Of a stretch of DNA of 64,000 nt, positions 34,743 through 43,465 are shown piece by piece; position 1 is the stretch's first letter, and the number at the start of each line of letters is the position of its first letter. Source of the stretch: Metabacillus litoralis (GTDB taxonomy: Bacteria > Bacillota > Bacilli > Bacillales > Bacillaceae); assembly GCF_003667825.1 (NCBI RefSeq), contig NZ_CP033043.1:1303001-1367000 (forward strand), given 5' to 3'. The notes below the pieces were generated by a model. The model did not search any database and had not been told where the DNA came from. It worked only from the letters and a program-made list of their open reading frames with translations. The position numbers and the translations under genes are program-made.

Positions 34743-35453
34743 ATGGCGTATATTAAAGCGGATAATATCCAAAAAAGCTATGGTAATAGAAAGGTTGTAA
34801 ATGGTATTACACTTGACATTAAGAAAAATGAAATTCTTGCTGTAATTGGCCCTAATGGTGCCGGAAAGTCAACAACCATTGAAATGATCGTTGGGTTGCG
34901 GAAAGCTGATCAAGGAAACGTTAGGTATTGGGATGAAAAATATAAAACACAAATTGGCGTTCAACTTCAATCTGTTCCCTTCTTCCCTGGCTTAACCGCA
35001 CTTGAGAATTTACAGCTGTTTGCAGCATTTTATAAAATACAGTTATCAAAGGAAGAAACAATGGAATTGCTAACTCAATGTGGCTTAGCCGACTGTAGTC
35101 ATACCGATGCATCAAAATTATCTGGTGGTCAACAAAAAAGATTGGCGATCGCTGCAGTACTTGTTCATGATCCTACCATTGTCTTTCTAGATGAACCTTC
35201 AGCTTCATTAGATCCAAGGTCACGATTAGACATCCATCAAATCATTCGCAACCTTCATACAAAAGGAAAAACAGTTGTGTTTAGTTCGCATGATATGGAT
35301 GAAGTTATCAAGCTAGCAACAAGAATCATCATGATCGATCAAGGTCGAGTTATCGCTGAAGGTGATGCTTTACACTTATGTGAAACATATAAAGTCAACA
35401 ATCTTGATTCGCTTTATTTAAAACTCACTTCGAAGGAGGAAGTAGCATGGTAA
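34743..35453 (+). CDS. ABC transporter ATP-binding protein
   Basis: This is a 236-residue ABC ATPase. Walker A is GPNGAGKST (about 38-46), the Q-loop is at GVQLQSVPF, the signature is LSGGQQKRLAIA (about 125-136), Walker B is TIVFLDEPSASLDP and the switch His is in VFSSHDMDE. It pairs with the permease that overlaps its end by 7 bp and with a PadR regulator downstream, an arrangement common for drug or antibiotic export systems. The cargo is unknown. The start follows GAGGGAG. Confidence 0.93.
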   Translation: MAYIKADNIQKSYGNRKVVNGITLDIKKNEILAVIGPNGAGKSTTIEMIVGLRKADQGNVRYWDEKYKTQIGVQLQSVPFFPGLTALENLQLFAAFYKIQLSKEETMELLTQCGLADCSHTDASKLSGGQQKRLAIAAVLVHDPTIVFLDEPSASLDPRSRLDIHQIIRNLHTKGKTVVFSSHDMDEVIKLATRIIMIDQGRVIAEGDALHLCETYKVNNLDSLYLKLTSKEEVAW

Positions 35454-36199
35454 ACACAATTTTTCGATCCATGTTAGTGACATCATTAAGAGATAAAATT
35501 ACGTTGTTCTATTCATTTATGTTTCCACTTGCCCTCATCATTGGATTAGGATTTTATTTCAATGATGGTGAAATGCCGGTCAAAATTGTTTCTGGAGTCA
35601 CCGCTATTAGTACGATTTTTTGGGGTATGCAAGGAATTGCCTTTCAAGTTCATTTTCAACGAAATAAAGGCGTGTACAAATTTTTAAAGCTCACACCAAT
35701 GCCAACGATGTTATTTGTTTCAATCATGATCCTTGCAAGAACAGTCATTGGGATAGTCGTGAACATGGTTGTTTGGGGATTTGGAATGTTGTTTTTACAA
35801 ATTGATATTACCTTTGGTTCCTTCTTAACAACATTTCTACTAATTGTGATTGGCACCCTTTGTTTTACAAGTATAGGCTTTGTTATTTCAAACCTTGCGA
35901 ACAATGAAGGACAAATCAATATGTTCTCAAACCTGCTACAATTACCGATGATTTTTATGAGTCAGTCGTTCTATTCGTTGCAAAACGCACCAGACTGGGT
36001 CAAAATAATTGGAAAACTGTTACCTTTTGAACATTACGTTAAAGGATTAAGAAACGCTATTACGTTAGATGGAAGCATTACTCTAGCACTCATCATCCCA
36101 CTAGCTTTTATGATTGGCTCACTAGTCTTGTCTACTTACACATTCAAGTGGGAGTCGAGCACAACGACAATGAGTAAGAAATCAAAGAAGCTTGCCTAA
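35447..36199 (+). CDS. ABC-2 type permease
   Basis: This is a 250-residue protein with six membrane segments in ABC-2 layout (about 21-38, 50-68, 95-118, 128-150, 162-182 and 215-238). The block IISNLANNEGQINMFSNLLQLPMIFMSQSFYS resembles family members in which a hydrophobic pair and a proline-linked helix follow the NN motif. It overlaps the ATPase gene, so the two are translated together as one exporter. Confidence 0.9.
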   Translation: MVNTIFRSMLVTSLRDKITLFYSFMFPLALIIGLGFYFNDGEMPVKIVSGVTAISTIFWGMQGIAFQVHFQRNKGVYKFLKLTPMPTMLFVSIMILARTVIGIVVNMVVWGFGMLFLQIDITFGSFLTTFLLIVIGTLCFTSIGFVISNLANNEGQINMFSNLLQLPMIFMSQSFYSLQNAPDWVKIIGKLLPFEHYVKGLRNAITLDGSITLALIIPLAFMIGSLVLSTYTFKWESSTTTMSKKSKKLA

Positions 36200-36234
36200 T
36201 CTTCTTTACCTCTTACATTGGATAATGCTATACT

Positions 36235-36254
36235 AATACTCAATATTGAGTATT
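36235..36254. promoter_or_regulatory. Perfect 20-bp palindrome upstream of padR
   Basis: AATACTCAATATTGAGTATT is a perfect 20-bp inverted repeat that abuts a TATACT -10-like element (36229-36234; TTTACC at 36205-36210 as -35). It lies 20 bp before the GTG start of the PadR gene, so it is a strong candidate for the autoregulatory operator. A TTGAGTA half-site also lies before the ABC operon. Confidence 0.65.
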
Positions 36255-36273
36255 TTGCGTTGAGGTGAAAGAA

Positions 36274-36804
36274 GTGGCACGTTTAATGGTATTAGGCATT
36301 CTACGAACAAAGCCAATGTCTGGCTATGAAATACAACAAGTTTTACAAGTAAGTCAAACAGATCGTTGGGCTGGGATCCTTCCTGGCTCCATCTATCATG
36401 CATTAAAGAAAATGGAAAAAGAAGAATTAGTAGAGATTGACTCAATGGAGCAAACAGGACATCGAACGAAGGCCATCTACAAAATCACGTCTAAAGGTGA
36501 AGAAGAATTTGTGAATTTGTTGAAGGAATCTTTATCAGCCCCTTCTGTTCAGCTACCAACACAGCTTTATACAGGGTTGAGCTTTATTGCAAGCCTAGAT
36601 AAACATGCTGTGCTTGAAGCACTTCACTCACAAAAGCAAATCATCGAAAAGGAACTCGAGCAACAAAAACAAGGAATGCGATCAAAAAAGCAATATATTG
36701 AGATTGACGAGATCACTTCGTTAACGTTTCAAAGCATTTTTAAGCAATATGAGCTGCAACTTGAGTTTCTTGAATCATTAATTAATGTTTATGAGAAAAA
36801 GTAA
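36274..36804 (+). CDS. PadR-family transcriptional regulator
   Basis: This is a 176-residue protein. The PadR winged helix covers about residues 3-80 (MVLGILRTKPMSGYEIQQVL, PGSIYHALKKMEKEELVE, then the wing), followed by a helical dimerisation tail. The GTG at 36274 is preferred to the one at 36265 because GAGGTG (36262-36267) serves as its ribosome binding site. It lies 65 bp downstream of the ABC permease in the same direction, with its own promoter and palindromic operator. It probably represses itself and the exporter. Confidence 0.88.
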   Translation: MARLMVLGILRTKPMSGYEIQQVLQVSQTDRWAGILPGSIYHALKKMEKEELVEIDSMEQTGHRTKAIYKITSKGEEEFVNLLKESLSAPSVQLPTQLYTGLSFIASLDKHAVLEALHSQKQIIEKELEQQKQGMRSKKQYIEIDEITSLTFQSIFKQYELQLEFLESLINVYEKK

Positions 36805-36805
36805 A

Positions 36806-36831
36806 AAAGGGAAGAATCCGCTCTTCCCTTT
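36806..36831. terminator. Bidirectional terminator
   Basis: AAAGGGAAGA and TCTTCCCTTT form a 10-bp stem between the convergent padR and CDF genes. Confidence 0.8.
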
Positions 36832-36832
36832 C

Positions 36833-37693
36833 TTAGTGTGGCTCTATATGGATATGAACTCTTTCAATATTATACATATCTCGAAGTCTTTCCTCGATTT
36901 TATCTGTAATGCCATGTCCCTCCACTACTGAAAGAGTGGATTTCACAAAAACGATCGCATCAACTGTGGTTTGATTTCCAGAAACGCGAGCCTTTATATC
37001 TTTTACGAACGTAACTCCTGGTGTATTTTTAATCGTTTCTTCTATTTCTTTTAATTTCTCCGCATCATAGCCATCTGTTAAATCATGAACAGCTTCTTTA
37101 AATATTCCGTATGCAGTATGAATAATGATTAGCCCCACAATCCCTGCAACAATAGGATCTAAAAAGCCCCAACCTAAATAAGCTCCAACAATCCCGATTA
37201 CGGCACCTATACTCACTAAGGCATCAGAACGGTTATCCTGTGAAGCAGCATAAAGTGCCTTACTTTCAAGTTTTTTGGATAAATTACGATTATATCGATA
37301 AACAAAAAACATGAAAATCGCACAAAATAAAGCAACAAACGCTGTAAACAGCTGTGGTGTAGTCTCTGCCGGAGATCTTAGATTATTAAAAGCATCGACA
37401 ATAACTTGTATACCAACTGTAAACATAATGATCGAAGCAATTAACGAAGCAATTGTTTCTGCTCTAGAATGACCATATTTATGATTCTCATCAGCAGGCT
37501 TTTGGGCAAACCTTAGTCCGACTAAAACAGTTACAGATGCAATGACGTCCGTTAAGTTATTTAATCCATCAGCTTTTAAGGCATCTGAATTTCCCATATA
37601 ACCGGAAATTAGCTTAACTGTAGATAGAAAAACATAAGCGGCTATGCTGATCCATACACCTTTCTCGGCTTTCTTTAAATTAGTATTTTCCAT
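36833..37693 (-). CDS. Cation diffusion facilitator exporter, MneS/MneP-like
   Basis: This is a 286-residue CDF protein with six membrane helices (1-205) and a cytosolic C-terminal domain (about 210-286, ending IERVHIHIEPH). The metal site in helix 2 reads ADGLNNLTDVIAS: asparagine replaces the histidine of zinc exporters. The helix 5 partner is AASQDNRSDALVS. This N/D-type site is what I associate with the manganese exporters MneP and MneS of Bacillus subtilis, so Mn(II) efflux is the best call. No Mn riboswitch was seen in its short leader. Confidence 0.82.
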   Translation of the reverse strand: MENTNLKKAEKGVWISIAAYVFLSTVKLISGYMGNSDALKADGLNNLTDVIASVTVLVGLRFAQKPADENHKYGHSRAETIASLIASIIMFTVGIQVIVDAFNNLRSPAETTPQLFTAFVALFCAIFMFFVYRYNRNLSKKLESKALYAASQDNRSDALVSIGAVIGIVGAYLGWGFLDPIVAGIVGLIIIHTAYGIFKEAVHDLTDGYDAEKLKEIEETIKNTPGVTFVKDIKARVSGNQTTVDAIVFVKSTLSVVEGHGITDKIEERLRDMYNIERVHIHIEPH

Positions 37694-37784
37694 CTTTTCC
37701 TCCCACTACGACCTAAAACTTATGTAAGTATATATAGTCATTAGCTTTTATTGGGTATTTTATTACTTGAAGGAAAGGGAGAAA

Positions 37785-37824
37785 AAAATAAAAAACTGCT
37801 TGGTGAATGAAACACCAAACAGTT
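37785..37824 (-). terminator. Intrinsic terminator
   Basis: AACTGTTTGGTG and CACCAAGCAGTT pair on the minus strand, followed by TTTTTATTTTTTT, after the 194-codon gene. Confidence 0.85.
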
Positions 37825-37839
37825 AAGGTGAAATTTACT

Positions 37840-38424
37840 TTAAACTTTTTTACGTAGTTCCCTTTTTTGAAATAAATTTAATGCCAGTGTAACTCCCGTA
37901 ACCCATATCCAACTATAAACAATGGAAAAAAGAAGAATAGATAAAATAACACTCCACCCAATATTCGGTCCTACAGATGGTCCTAACACAGGAAATTGTG
38001 CAACAGTAAGAATAAAAATAATGCCCAAGAAAAGTGCAATTCCTGAAGATAAAGCAATAGTCATTTGTTTTTTACATACCTTAAAACCTATCCCCATTAC
38101 AACGCCTAATAGTCCTTGTGTCATTAGATAAACATATGCCTCACTTGGCTGTATCACGCACAATAAAAGGAAAATAATGAAATAGGATATCGCTCCACTA
38201 CCTATAGACACCAGTGATGCTAAGATGATGGGAAGTGTTGCTAAAGCACTAATAATGAATCCGAATCCTCCCAGCATACCGAAAGCACAGCAAATGGCTC
38301 CAACAACCCCTGATCCTACACCGTATAAAACCATTTTTAGTAAGCTTGTTTGTTGATTTTTCCAAGGGTTAACCAAATGTAAATCACTTTTAACCCTACC
38401 CATCCTATAACACCACCTATTCAT
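37840..38424 (-). CDS. Multi-pass membrane protein of unknown function
   Basis: This is a 194-residue protein (the start could also be the GTG/ATG codons nearer MGRVKSDLHL). About five hydrophobic helices run from residue 27 to 185, with a small polar start. The glycine-rich second helix pair (GVGSGVVGAICCAFGMLGGFGFIISALATL) suggests tight packing, as in small transporters. No recognised family. It stands alone upstream of the aco operon's end. Confidence 0.5.
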   Translation of the reverse strand: MNRWCYRMGRVKSDLHLVNPWKNQQTSLLKMVLYGVGSGVVGAICCAFGMLGGFGFIISALATLPIILASLVSIGSGAISYFIIFLLLCVIQPSEAYVYLMTQGLLGVVMGIGFKVCKKQMTIALSSGIALFLGIIFILTVAQFPVLGPSVGPNIGWSVILSILLFSIVYSWIWVTGVTLALNLFQKRELRKKV

Positions 38425-38548
38425 TTTTTCTGGTGTGTTTAAATCTCCATCAATAAGGTATGAAGAAGTTGGGTGAAATAGAATGACTCTAGAAAAGGTT
38501 CAGCCTTGCATTGTAAATATGCAAGAAGGATGATATCGAAACAAAGTT

Positions 38549-38590
38549 ACATGAAAAAAGAAACTGTAATCGACAGTTTCTTTTTCATGT
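38549..38590 (-). terminator. Intrinsic terminator of the aco operon
   Basis: ACATGAAAAAAGAAACTGT and ACAGTTTCTTTTTCATGT pair closely across a 5-nt loop, just after acoC. Confidence 0.85.
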
Positions 38591-38618
38591 AAAACAATTT
38601 GCAACGATATTTACATTT

Positions 38619-39860
38619 CTATAAGATAAGTAAATAAGGATTTTCTAAATAATAAATAATTCTTCCCAAAAACTCAGCAGCTGGTGCTCCATCGATGATT
38701 TGATGATCAAACGTTAAGCTTAGTGGCAGTTCTTTGCTCTTCATTACTTGACCTTCATCATCAAGAGTGAGTTTTTCTTGAAGACTTCCCACCCCTAAAA
38801 TACCTGATTCAGGTGTATTTAGAATTGGAGTGAAATATTCGACACCACTTTGCCCTAGGTTTGTTATAGTGAATGTTGAACCTGTTATTTGTTCGTTTGA
38901 AAGGCTGCCTTCTCGTGCAGATTGAGTTGTTCTTGAAATGTTTGCACTTAATTCTTTTAAGCTCATTTGATGAGCATTCTTTATGACTGGTACCATAAGT
39001 CCATCTGATAAAGCTGTTGCCATACCAAGATGAACTTCTTCAAAGGTTCTAAGTCCATTTGTATCCTGTTCATACCAACTATTTATTTCAGGGTACTCCT
39101 TTAATGCAAGAATTGTTGCTTTGGCGACATAAACAGTAAGACTAAGACTACCTGCGATTTCTGTTTCGGTCAGATGATTCTGTATATTGTTTTTAAATTT
39201 TGAGAATGCAGTCAAATCAGCTTTTCGATGTATCGTTAACTGTGCGGATTGAGCTAAACTACTCCTCATTCGTTTGGCAATCACCTTTCGCATTCCTGTA
39301 AGTCCTGCCCCAAGGTTTGTCTCAATTGTGTTGACTGGAGTTGAAATGATTTCAGTCGTAGGAGCTATCTCCCTAGAAGAAGTCATTTCATACGCTTCAA
39401 TATCTCTTTTTGTAATTCGGTTATTTCCACCTGTTCCTTGAACTAAAGCGAGATTTATATTTTTGTCTTTTGCTAATTTCCTAGCAAGTGGACTTGCAAA
39501 CACACGTCCTGATTGTGTTTCTATTTGTTCTTTGGTCAATATTACATTCTTCTGTTCTTTTTCTCGTTTTTCAAGTGTACGATCAGGGGATGAGTTGGCA
39601 GGTTGAGTATGGATGGTTTCACCTTGTTGAGCCACAATGCCAATTACCTCTTTAACTGGCACTTCAGCTCCCTGCTGTGCGATCACTTTTACTAACACCC
39701 CATCATCTGGTGCTTCTACATCCATCGTTAATTTTTCCGAACTAATGGAGCAAATCGGCTCTCCCTTTTTTACAGCTTCACCTTCTTGTTTGAACCATTC
39801 ATCGACATTACCACTCGTCATGGTTAAGCCTAACTTGGGCATTAAAACATCTGTTGGCAT
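38619..39860 (-). CDS. acoC: Acetoin dehydrogenase E2 (dihydrolipoamide acetyltransferase)
   Basis: This is a 413-residue E2 subunit. The lipoyl domain covers about 1-78 with the lipoyl lysine in SSEKLTMDVEAP (about 43). A peripheral subunit-binding domain is at about 113-150 (VFASPLARKLAKDKNI). The catalytic core runs from about 185 to the end, with the active-site motif DHQIIDGAPAAEF. It transfers acetyl groups from cleaved acetoin to CoA. It is the last gene of acoL-A-B-C, 14 bp after acoB, and ends at a terminator. Confidence 0.92.
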   Translation of the reverse strand: MPTDVLMPKLGLTMTSGNVDEWFKQEGEAVKKGEPICSISSEKLTMDVEAPDDGVLVKVIAQQGAEVPVKEVIGIVAQQGETIHTQPANSSPDRTLEKREKEQKNVILTKEQIETQSGRVFASPLARKLAKDKNINLALVQGTGGNNRITKRDIEAYEMTSSREIAPTTEIISTPVNTIETNLGAGLTGMRKVIAKRMRSSLAQSAQLTIHRKADLTAFSKFKNNIQNHLTETEIAGSLSLTVYVAKATILALKEYPEINSWYEQDTNGLRTFEEVHLGMATALSDGLMVPVIKNAHQMSLKELSANISRTTQSAREGSLSNEQITGSTFTITNLGQSGVEYFTPILNTPESGILGVGSLQEKLTLDDEGQVMKSKELPLSLTFDHQIIDGAPAAEFLGRIIYYLENPYLLIL

Positions 39861-39874
39861 GATTGTTCACCACC

Positions 39875-40912
39875 TTATACTAAGATTCTCTTTTTTAAAT
39901 CAAAGATAATATCTTCTGCTACTTTTAAGACTTTATCTGCATTTGGAATATAAAGCTCTTCAAGGTTCTTTGCAAAAGGAACAGGTGTGTTCGGTGCACA
40001 AATACATTTAACTGGCGCATCTAAAAAATCAAATGCCTTGTCTGAAACAACGCTTGCAATGTCTGTAGCTGTATTATTGTGAGGATTCGATTCATCAATA
40101 ACAATTAACCGGTTTGTTTTTTTAACAGAATCTATGACAGTCTCCTGATCCCATGGAGCGACTGTTAACAGATCAATCACTTCGACAGAGACGTCTTGTT
40201 CTGCTAAACGATTTGCGACCTCTTCTGCTACATACAACATTTTTCCGATTGAAACAATTGTTAAGTCAGTACCTTCTCTTTTTACTTTTGCTTTACCAAT
40301 TTCGACAGTATAATGACCCTCCGGAACTTCCCCCTTCATTCCGTAAATGGTTTTATCCTCTGAGAATACAACAATGTTATCATCTTCAATAGAAGAAAGA
40401 AGCAATCCTTTTGCATCGTATGGATTAGACGGAACAACCACTTTGATTCCTGGTATAGAACCAAGAATTCCGTAATATGACCCTGAATGCTGTGCTGCAG
40501 CTGATGCACCGGCTCCATGATTAGTCCGGACTGTCATCGGAATTGTTGCTTTCCCCCCAAACATATAACGCATTTTTGATCCTTGTCCTAGGATCGTATC
40601 AAAGCAGAACCCAAGAAAATCATTAAACATTAATTCAGGAATAGGTCGTAGCCCTGTTGCTGCTGCCCCAACAGCTGCGCCCATATAACCCATCTCAGAA
40701 ATCGGTGTGTCAATGACGCGTTCTATTCCGTATTTTTCCACTAATCCTCTTGTTAAACCAAAAACACCACCCCATGCTCCTGTTTCGTTTAAGTGCTCAA
40801 CAGTGGTACCACCTGCGATATCTTCACCCAGTAGGATCACTCGCTCGTCTTGGGCCATTGCGATATCCAATGCCTCGTTAATTGCTTGCATCATCGTTAT
40901 TTTTCTTTCCAT
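39875..40912 (-). CDS. acoB: Acetoin dehydrogenase E1 beta subunit
   Basis: This is a 345-residue transketolase-type beta chain. Blocks are LGEDIAGGTTVEHLNETGAWGGVFGLT, DTPISEMGYMGAAVGAAATGLRPI and HGAGASAAAQHSGSYYGILGSIPGIKVVVPS in outline, with a C-terminal domain from about 210. With AcoA it binds thiamine diphosphate and cleaves acetoin. The gene lies 24 bp after acoA. Confidence 0.92.
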   Translation of the reverse strand: MERKITMMQAINEALDIAMAQDERVILLGEDIAGGTTVEHLNETGAWGGVFGLTRGLVEKYGIERVIDTPISEMGYMGAAVGAAATGLRPIPELMFNDFLGFCFDTILGQGSKMRYMFGGKATIPMTVRTNHGAGASAAAQHSGSYYGILGSIPGIKVVVPSNPYDAKGLLLSSIEDDNIVVFSEDKTIYGMKGEVPEGHYTVEIGKAKVKREGTDLTIVSIGKMLYVAEEVANRLAEQDVSVEVIDLLTVAPWDQETVIDSVKKTNRLIVIDESNPHNNTATDIASVVSDKAFDFLDAPVKCICAPNTPVPFAKNLEELYIPNADKVLKVAEDIIFDLKKRILV

Positions 40913-40936
40913 TTCACATCACTCCTTTTCATCATT

Positions 40937-41893
40937 TTAAGAAAATACATCTTCGTATAAAGCTTCTGGTCTTGGTTCCGGACTTTCCTCAGCAAATTTA
41001 ATTGCTTTTATGATTTTTTCTTCTGAAATTTTTTCAATTTCATCTGCTTCGATTTCAGAAATAAGGTGATGATCGATCGCATATTGACGGAAAAGGGAAA
41101 TACAATCCTTTTCGGCAAGCTCTTTTTCTGCTCCGTCTTTTGCTTTGTATGTTTGTGCATCACCTTCAAAATGACCATAGTTACGATAGGTGACACATTC
41201 AATTAATGAAGGGCCTTCTCCATTTCTAGCTCGCTTGATGGCTTTTTCTGCTTCTTTATACACTTCAACCACATCTTTTCCATCAATTCTTACACCAGGT
41301 ATGTTATAAGCAGCGCTTCGTTCTGCAATTGTTTTAGAACCTGAAGCATAGGTTTGTGGGGTTGCCTCTGCGAACATATTGTTTTCACAAACAAAAATAA
41401 CAGGTAGTTTCCAAATGGCCGCTAAATTAAGTCCCTCATGAAATGTCCCCTCATTTGCAGCACCATCACCAAAGAAACAAACAACAACAGAATCTGTTTT
41501 TAAATATTTATTTCTAAGTCCTGCTCCGACAGCTAGTGGAATGCCTCCGCCAACCATTCCATTTGCTCCGAGCATGCCTTTGTCAATATCCGCAATGTGC
41601 ATGGAACCGCCTTTTCCTTTGCAAAGTCCTGTTTCTTTGCCATATATTTCAGCCATCATTCCATCTAAATCACATTCCTTGGCAATACAATGTCCATGTC
41701 CACGATGGGTGCTTGTAATGTAATCGCTATCACTTAAATGCGCACAAAAGCCAGTAGCAACAGCTTCTTCGCCTGCATATAAGTGCACAAACCCAGGTAT
41801 TTCACCCTTTGCAAAAATATCATGTACTTTGTCTTCAAATTGACGAATTTCGTTCATTTTTTGATAAATCCATAATGCATCTTTCTTTTTCAT
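40937..41893 (-). CDS. acoA: Acetoin dehydrogenase E1 alpha subunit
   Basis: This is a 318-residue TPP-dependent alpha chain. The ThDP/Mg motif is FFGDGAANEGTFHEGLNLAA (about 139-158) ending near CENN, preceded by the substrate-side block STHRGHGHCIAKECD and KGGSMHIAD. Acetoin rather than pyruvate or branched-chain acids is inferred from the sigma-54 promoter and AcoR gene next to the operon. The start follows GAGGAGGAACAAGC. Confidence 0.92.
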   Translation of the reverse strand: MKKKDALWIYQKMNEIRQFEDKVHDIFAKGEIPGFVHLYAGEEAVATGFCAHLSDSDYITSTHRGHGHCIAKECDLDGMMAEIYGKETGLCKGKGGSMHIADIDKGMLGANGMVGGGIPLAVGAGLRNKYLKTDSVVVCFFGDGAANEGTFHEGLNLAAIWKLPVIFVCENNMFAEATPQTYASGSKTIAERSAAYNIPGVRIDGKDVVEVYKEAEKAIKRARNGEGPSLIECVTYRNYGHFEGDAQTYKAKDGAEKELAEKDCISLFRQYAIDHHLISEIEADEIEKISEEKIIKAIKFAEESPEPRPEALYEDVFS

Positions 41894-41911
41894 GCTTGTT
41901 CCTCCTCTTCA

Positions 41912-43264
41912 TTATTCATGTATCGCTTTAAACAACATACTTTCAGCTGTTTCACCAATTGTTTCTGATAAGTTTGGATGTCCATATATAAGGCTGCATA
42001 ACTCTTCGATCCTACCCTCTGAATGCTTTACAGCCAGTATTTGATTGAGTAACTCAGTTGCATTTGCTCCAACGACAACTGCTCCAAGTATTTCATGATT
42101 GCTTTTCTCAGTAACTAGTTTGACAAATCCTACAGTTTCATCCATTGCAATGGCTCTACCATTTGTTTTAAACGTCATTTTCTTTGTTAACACATTGTAT
42201 CCTTTATCCTTTGCTTGCTCCTCATTAAGGCCAAAAGAGGCAATTCCAGGATGGGTGTAAACAGCTCTGGGAATTTCCTCTTGATTTAATGCAGAATGAC
42301 TTTCATTAAGAATGGCTGCGACAGCTACTAATCCTTCTTGACTTGCTGCATGTGCAAGCTGGTAGCCTCCTATTACATCACCAATGGCATACACATGATT
42401 TTTACTAGTTAAATAGTTACGATTTACCTTTATGAATCTTTGACTTTCATCTAATTCTAAGTGCAAAGCATTCGCAATATCGATATTTGCTTTTCTACCT
42501 GTTGTAACAAGTAGGTGTGTATATGGGACCTTTAGTTGATCTAAAAGTACTTCGTTTCGTGTGACCTCAACTATTTGTGCTTTTGTATAGTAAGTAATCT
42601 CAAGTTGATCCATTTTCTTTTTGATGATCGTGCGAGCTTCATCATCTTCGGTTAAAAGAATATCATCTGCTGCTTCAATAACTGTTACCTTTGTTCCAAG
42701 TGGAGCCATCGCAAAGGCAAGCTCTATTCCAATAACTCCACCACCGATAATGATCAGTTCTTTAGGCTGTTCCTTCATATCAAAAAACGTATCTGTTGTA
42801 TAGTAAGCCACGTTGTCTAGTCCCTTAATAGGTGGAACAAACGGTCTACTTCCCGTTGCTAGAATTACATCTTTGCCCTTGAACTCTTCATTATTTACCA
42901 ACACAATCATGCTTTTTAAAATGGTTGCTTCACCTTTTATTAACGTGATGTTGTTTTTTTGTAGCAAATGTTCAATTCCATGTGCCAACGTACTAACAAC
43001 CTTATTTTTACGTTCCACAAGCTTTTCGTAATGAATCTCCTGTACTTCAGCAGATATCCCGTGAAAATTTGCTTTTTTAATGTTTTCAATCCATTCGCTG
43101 TGCTGTAAAAATGTCTTTGATGGAATACACCCAACATTTAAACATGTTCCACCTAGTGATGATTTTTCAATGATGGCAACTTTTTTTCCTTTCTGTGCAG
43201 CTCTAATTGCTGCCACATAGCCTCCTGGACCTGCTCCAATCACAATTAAATCAAAGTGCTGCAA
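41912..43264 (-). CDS. acoL: Dihydrolipoyl dehydrogenase (E3) of the acetoin complex
   Basis: This is a 450-residue flavoprotein disulfide reductase. FAD motif GAGPGGYVAA (about 8-17), redox disulfide GGTCLNVGCIPSK (about 38-50), NAD motif IIGGGVIGIELAFAMAPLG and the C-terminal GHPNLSETIGE with the catalytic His. It reoxidises the lipoyl arm of AcoC. It is the first gene of the operon here, whereas in B. subtilis acoL is last, and the sigma-54 promoter lies about 100 bp upstream. Confidence 0.92.
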   Translation of the reverse strand: MQHFDLIVIGAGPGGYVAAIRAAQKGKKVAIIEKSSLGGTCLNVGCIPSKTFLQHSEWIENIKKANFHGISAEVQEIHYEKLVERKNKVVSTLAHGIEHLLQKNNITLIKGEATILKSMIVLVNNEEFKGKDVILATGSRPFVPPIKGLDNVAYYTTDTFFDMKEQPKELIIIGGGVIGIELAFAMAPLGTKVTVIEAADDILLTEDDEARTIIKKKMDQLEITYYTKAQIVEVTRNEVLLDQLKVPYTHLLVTTGRKANIDIANALHLELDESQRFIKVNRNYLTSKNHVYAIGDVIGGYQLAHAASQEGLVAVAAILNESHSALNQEEIPRAVYTHPGIASFGLNEEQAKDKGYNVLTKKMTFKTNGRAIAMDETVGFVKLVTEKSNHEILGAVVVGANATELLNQILAVKHSEGRIEELCSLIYGHPNLSETIGETAESMLFKAIHE

Positions 43265-43360
43265 GATTACTTCCCTCCTATCGTGAAAAAATGTGGCATT
43301 TATGAGTGTTTTGCAATAAAGACATCAATAATTGTTGTATTGATGATCTTATATTTATAT

Positions 43361-43378
43361 AAGCAATTACCGTGCCAA
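43361..43378 (-). promoter_or_regulatory. Sigma-54 (-24/-12) promoter of the aco operon
   Basis: The minus strand reads TTGGCACGGTAATTGCTT, an excellent match to the consensus TGGCAC-N5-TTGCW. It lies between acoR and acoL, about 95 bp before the acoL start, which matches activation of this operon by AcoR. Confidence 0.9.
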
Positions 43379-43423
43379 CAAAAAACCTCAATAATAGTGG
43401 GGCTATAGAGCATAAAAAAAATA

Positions 43424-43457
43424 AAAATGCGACAATCGTTTCAAATCGTCGCATTTT
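43424..43457 (-). terminator. Intrinsic terminator of acoR
   Basis: AAAATGCGACGA and TCGCATTTTTAT arms pair on the minus strand just after acoR and before the sigma-54 promoter. Confidence 0.8.
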
Positions 43458-43465
43458 GTTTCATA

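Noticed and set aside
43265-43460. acoR and acoL as one transcript only
   Set aside because: A terminator (43424-43457) and a consensus sigma-54 promoter lie between them.
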